Of a stretch of 8,073 bases of DNA, positions 5,594 through 8,073 are shown piece after piece (within the stretch, counting starts at the first letter, position 1; every line of letters begins with the position of its first letter). Made by a program: the position numbers and the translations under genes. Where the stretch lies: positions 1-8,073 of the forward strand of contig JAEXFV010000178.1 in NCBI GenBank assembly GCA_023451115.1, read 5' to 3'. The notes below the pieces were generated by a model that did not search any database, was not told where the DNA came from, and saw only the letters and a program-made list of their open reading frames with translations. This stretch comes from Bacillota bacterium (GTDB lineage: Bacteria > Bacillota > Clostridia > Christensenellales > CAG-138).

Positions 5594-6376
5594 ATGCCGC
5601 TAGTGGATTTACACACGCATATTTGCCTGAGCAAAGCCGAGAACATGCTGGGGTGGTGCAAGCAACAGGGCTTGCACACCCTGGGAATTTCGGAGCATGT
5701 GTATCAGCTGGAAGAAATCAGGAGCATATTCCCGGAATTTTTTCTGGAGGGCACGGTATATTCCATCAATGAATATTTGGCGGTGTTTGAAAAATATAAA
5801 CAAAGCAGCCTGGAGTTGCTGATGGGGCTGGAGCTGGACATTTTGCCAGGAAAAACAGCTGCTATGTGGGAACGCCTAAAGCAGCTGCCTTGGGATTATG
5901 TAATTGGGTCTGTGCATGAGTTGGATCGTTGGGACATTCATTGGGAGCATCGCTTTAACCAATGGCAGTGCCATGAGAAATGGCGGCAATATATGCATCA
6001 GCAAATGGAATGGCTGAAACAGCGGCAGGGTAATATCTTAGGACATCCAGTACGTATGGCGGTGAGCGTAACGGAATTTCCGTCGGATTTGGAAGAGTTG
6101 ATAGCCGAACTGGCCCAATGTGCTCGGCAAAACGGCATTGCCATCGAACTCAATGCACGGGATTATCGCATCGCGCCAGAGCTGGTAGATTGCCTGGTAC
6201 GCCAATGTGCGAAACAGCAATGTATGGTTTCCGTTGGCTCGGATGCCCATCAGCCGGAGGATATTTGTCGGGAGTTTGTTTCGTTACGAAGCTTGCTTGA
6301 GCGCTATGGCATTCATTACATCACCATATGGCAGGAGCAGCGTCCCATATCTTATCTGATAGACCAAACAGAATAG
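5594..6376 (+). CDS. PHP-domain phosphoesterase (histidinol-phosphatase HisK-like)
   Basis: A 260-residue PHP-superfamily protein, the usual size for HisK-type phosphatases. The metal-binding set appears complete: H7 and H9 in DLHTH, H35 in ISEH, E80 in GLELDI, H108 in GSVHEL, H151 in LGHPV, and D217 and H219 in GSDAH. PHP enzymes use two or three metal ions to hydrolyse phosphomonoesters or cyclic phosphates. Known substrates include histidinol phosphate, nucleoside bisphosphates and phosphoribosyl cyclic phosphate. No his genes are here. Its place between a pentose-phosphate isomerase and a nucleoside phosphorylase suggests a nucleotide or sugar-phosphate substrate, possibly feeding nucleosides to Pdp or removing a blocking phosphate; that is inference. 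It has a good Shine-Dalgarno (AAGGAGAG), lies 27 bases after mtnA and 12 before pdp, so it is surely cotranscribed. A similarity-based label of histidinol-phosphatase would be misleading without biochemical support. Confidence 0.87.
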   Translation: MPLVDLHTHICLSKAENMLGWCKQQGLHTLGISEHVYQLEEIRSIFPEFFLEGTVYSINEYLAVFEKYKQSSLELLMGLELDILPGKTAAMWERLKQLPWDYVIGSVHELDRWDIHWEHRFNQWQCHEKWRQYMHQQMEWLKQRQGNILGHPVRMAVSVTEFPSDLEELIAELAQCARQNGIAIELNARDYRIAPELVDCLVRQCAKQQCMVSVGSDAHQPEDICREFVSLRSLLERYGIHYITIWQEQRPISYLIDQTE

Positions 6377-6388
6377 GAGTGTAAAGTT

Positions 6389-7714
6389 ATGCATGCTTAT
6401 GAAATCATTATGAAAAAACGGGATGGAAAAGAGCTCTCCAAGGAAGAAATTGAGTTCTTTGTTGAGAATTTTACCGCAGGTAAAATTCCGGATTATCAGA
6501 TTGCAGCCTTTGCAATGGCAGTCTATTTTCAGGGCATGGGTTGGCGTGAGCTAGCCGATTTCACCATGGCTATGGTACAATCCGGCGACCAGATCGATTT
6601 AAGTGGTATTCCCGGCATTAAAGTTGATAAACATAGCACCGGTGGCGTAGGCGATAAAACTACTATCCTGTTGGTGCCGTGGATTGCAGCAGCTGGCGCT
6701 CCCATTGCCAAAATGTCTGGAAGAGGGTTGGGGCATACTGGCGGAACCATCGATAAGTTGGAGTCTATTCCGGGATTCAATCCGAATATGTCCCGGGAAG
6801 AAGTGATCCAAGCAGTCAATGGCATTGGCGCTGCCATCGCTTGTCAAACCGGTAATTTGGTACCTGCGGATAAAAAGTTATACGCCATCCGGGATGTGAC
6901 GGGCACGGTAGAAAGTATTCCGCTGATTGCCAGCAGTGTGATGAGCAAGAAAATTGCCGCAGGTGCAGATGCCATTGTGTTAGATGTAAAAATTGGCAGC
7001 GGCGCTTTTATGAAGGATCTTGAAAAAGGCCGTAAGCTGGCAAAAACCATGGTAAAAATTGGCGCATCCCTGGGGCGGAAGACCGTAGCAGTATTGTCCA
7101 ATATGGATCAACCGCTGGGCTTTGCAGTGGGAAACTCCATTGAGGTCATCGAGGCCATCGAAACCCTAAAAGGGAATGGGCCAAAAGATGTATGCGAGCT
7201 GGCGATTTCCCTGGGAGCCCAGGTGTTGGCGTTGTCGGAGAAAGTGAAATCTGTTGAAGAAGGCCGCCAGCGTATGGTGGATGCTTTGGAAAGCGGTGCA
7301 GCCCTGGCCAAATTGCGGGAACTGATTGAAAACCAAGGCGGAAATCCCGATGTGATCCAGCATTATGAATTGTTGCCCCAGGCGTCCCTGGAAGAAGAGA
7401 TTTTGGCGCAGCAAACCGGTTATGTCCAGGCGATTGACGGTCAGGAAGTCGGTATCGCCATTAAGGGGCTTGGCGGCGGCCGGGAAACCAAAGACGACGT
7501 GCTGGACCTCAGCGTGGGAGTTATGCTCAAGGCCAAGGTGGGGGACTTTGTAGAAAAAGGACAATCCATCGCCACCTTATATGGAAACGATAGCAAGAAA
7601 ATGGCGGAGGCCAAAGAACGAATTGTTTCCGCTTACCGCTTTGGCCAAAAAAAGATTGCCCCTCTGCCCATGGTGCTGGATGTGGTAATGAAAGACGAGG
7701 TAGTGGATGCATAG
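6389..7714 (+). CDS. pdp: Pyrimidine-nucleoside phosphorylase
   Basis: A 441-residue enzyme, full length for Pdp/DeoA (EC 2.4.2.2). It phosphorolyses uridine, deoxyuridine or thymidine to the free base and (deoxy)ribose 1-phosphate in the cytoplasm. The family signature KMSGRGLGHTGGTIDKLE lies at 108-125. The phosphate-binding KHSTGGVGDK is at 81-90. The pyrimidine-binding triad R168, S183, K187 falls in the motifs IRDVTGTVESIPL and ASSVMSKK and corresponds to R171, S186, K190 of E. coli thymidine phosphorylase. The C-terminal PYNP_C domain (about 345-420) is intact. The Gram-positive-style Pdp usually accepts both ribo- and deoxyribonucleosides, so ribose 1-phosphate is a plausible product for the upstream isomerase. 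The gene ends inside the start of cdd (8-base overlap), showing translational coupling with the deaminase that makes its substrate. Confidence 0.96.
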   Translation: MHAYEIIMKKRDGKELSKEEIEFFVENFTAGKIPDYQIAAFAMAVYFQGMGWRELADFTMAMVQSGDQIDLSGIPGIKVDKHSTGGVGDKTTILLVPWIAAAGAPIAKMSGRGLGHTGGTIDKLESIPGFNPNMSREEVIQAVNGIGAAIACQTGNLVPADKKLYAIRDVTGTVESIPLIASSVMSKKIAAGADAIVLDVKIGSGAFMKDLEKGRKLAKTMVKIGASLGRKTVAVLSNMDQPLGFAVGNSIEVIEAIETLKGNGPKDVCELAISLGAQVLALSEKVKSVEEGRQRMVDALESGAALAKLRELIENQGGNPDVIQHYELLPQASLEEEILAQQTGYVQAIDGQEVGIAIKGLGGGRETKDDVLDLSVGVMLKAKVGDFVEKGQSIATLYGNDSKKMAEAKERIVSAYRFGQKKIAPLPMVLDVVMKDEVVDA

Positions 7715-8073
7715 TTACGATGAGCTGGTAAGGATGGCCAGGCAGGCTAAGGAAAACGCCTATGTCCCCTACTTTGGGTTTCATGTGGGAGCGGCACTGG
7801 TGGCAGCAGATGACAGGGTGTTTACCGGTGTGAATATTGAGGGCGCATCCTTCGGCGTCACAGTGTGCGCTGAGCGTACGGCTTTTTATAAGGCGGTGTC
7901 CGAAGGGGTCCGGGAGTTTAAAGCCATTGCGGTAGCCAGCGACAGCGAGGAATATATTTATCCCTGTGGAATATGCAGACAGGTGATGTCTGATTTTGTA
8001 AAGGATGATTTTATCATAATCTGTAGCCGCGGGGACGGAAATTATCAGGTCAAAACATTTGCAGAGCTTTTAC
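7707..8073 (+). CDS. cdd: Cytidine deaminase, 3' end cut by the window
   Basis: The window holds 122 codons of a gene that should need only about 10 more, since tetrameric cytidine deaminases have about 130 residues. The protein begins MHSYDELVRMARQAKENAYVPY in frame; the first ATG lies inside the last codons of pdp, with GAGG a few bases upstream. The hallmark zinc and catalytic residues are present: CAER (C54, E56) and PCGICRQ (both cysteines). Other motifs are FHVGAAL and NIEGASFG, where most family members have NVENASYG. The enzyme hydrolytically deaminates cytidine and deoxycytidine to uridine and deoxyuridine, which Pdp then phosphorolyses. The Asn-to-Gly change beside the ribose-binding Glu is a small oddity. 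No frame break is visible, so only the window edge truncates it. Confidence 0.95.
   Translation, partial: MHSYDELVRMARQAKENAYVPYFGFHVGAALVAADDRVFTGVNIEGASFGVTVCAERTAFYKAVSEGVREFKAIAVASDSEEYIYPCGICRQVMSDFVKDDFIIICSRGDGNYQVKTFAELL

Noticed and set aside
1..8073. tRNA or rRNA genes, CRISPR array, insertion sequence or integrase
   Set aside because: No cloverleaf-like or rRNA sequence, regularly spaced repeats, transposase or terminal inverted repeats were recognised on either strand by reading.

Overview
The window looks like a spore-forming Firmicute of the class Clostridia with a roughly balanced base composition. The grounds are Shine-Dalgarno sites of the AGGAGG type before most genes, a SpoIIQ-like membrane M23 protein, a secreted protein built of bacterial SH3 domains, and Gram-positive-type versions of pyrimidine-nucleoside phosphorylase and tetrameric cytidine deaminase. 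This placement is an inference from protein style. No rRNA or other lineage marker is present.

Left part (1-2944): two divergent genes for the cell envelope or sporulation. On the minus strand (54-773) is a membrane-anchored LytM/M23-domain protein resembling SpoIIQ. On the plus strand (1057-2838) is a signal-peptide protein made only of about eight SH3b-like domains, closed by a strong intrinsic terminator. The 283-base divergent region holds a -10 box for the plus-strand gene, a bulged inverted repeat just upstream of the minus-strand Shine-Dalgarno, and a ~32-base element. A second copy of that element lies on the minus strand at the window's left edge.

Right part (2977 to the window end): a catabolic operon on the plus strand. 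The order is a GntR/UTRA-type regulator, a class II aldolase, an MtnA-family sugar-1-phosphate isomerase, a PHP-family phosphoesterase, pyrimidine-nucleoside phosphorylase (pdp) and cytidine deaminase (cdd, cut by the window end). Spacing is 2, 65, 27, 12 and -8 bases. A consensus-like sigma-A promoter lies before the regulator, with a perfect inverted repeat (8-base arms) just downstream of its -10 box. A closely related copy of that repeat lies in the only sizeable internal gap, before mtnA and right after a weak terminator-like hairpin. These are very probably the operators of the encoded repressor.

Reading the genes as one pathway gives a hypothesis. Cdd turns cytidine into uridine, and Pdp phosphorolyses uridine to uracil plus ribose 1-phosphate. 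The MtnA-family isomerase would open ribose 1-phosphate to ribulose 1-phosphate, and the class II aldolase would cleave that to dihydroxyacetone phosphate and glycolaldehyde. This would be a nucleoside-fed version of the known 5-deoxyribose/methylthioribose 'DHAP shunt', bypassing phosphopentomutase. The individual enzyme families are clear. The coupling is inference, and the aldolase lacks the usual catalytic glutamate, so its activity is uncertain. No tRNA, rRNA, CRISPR array or insertion sequence was seen.
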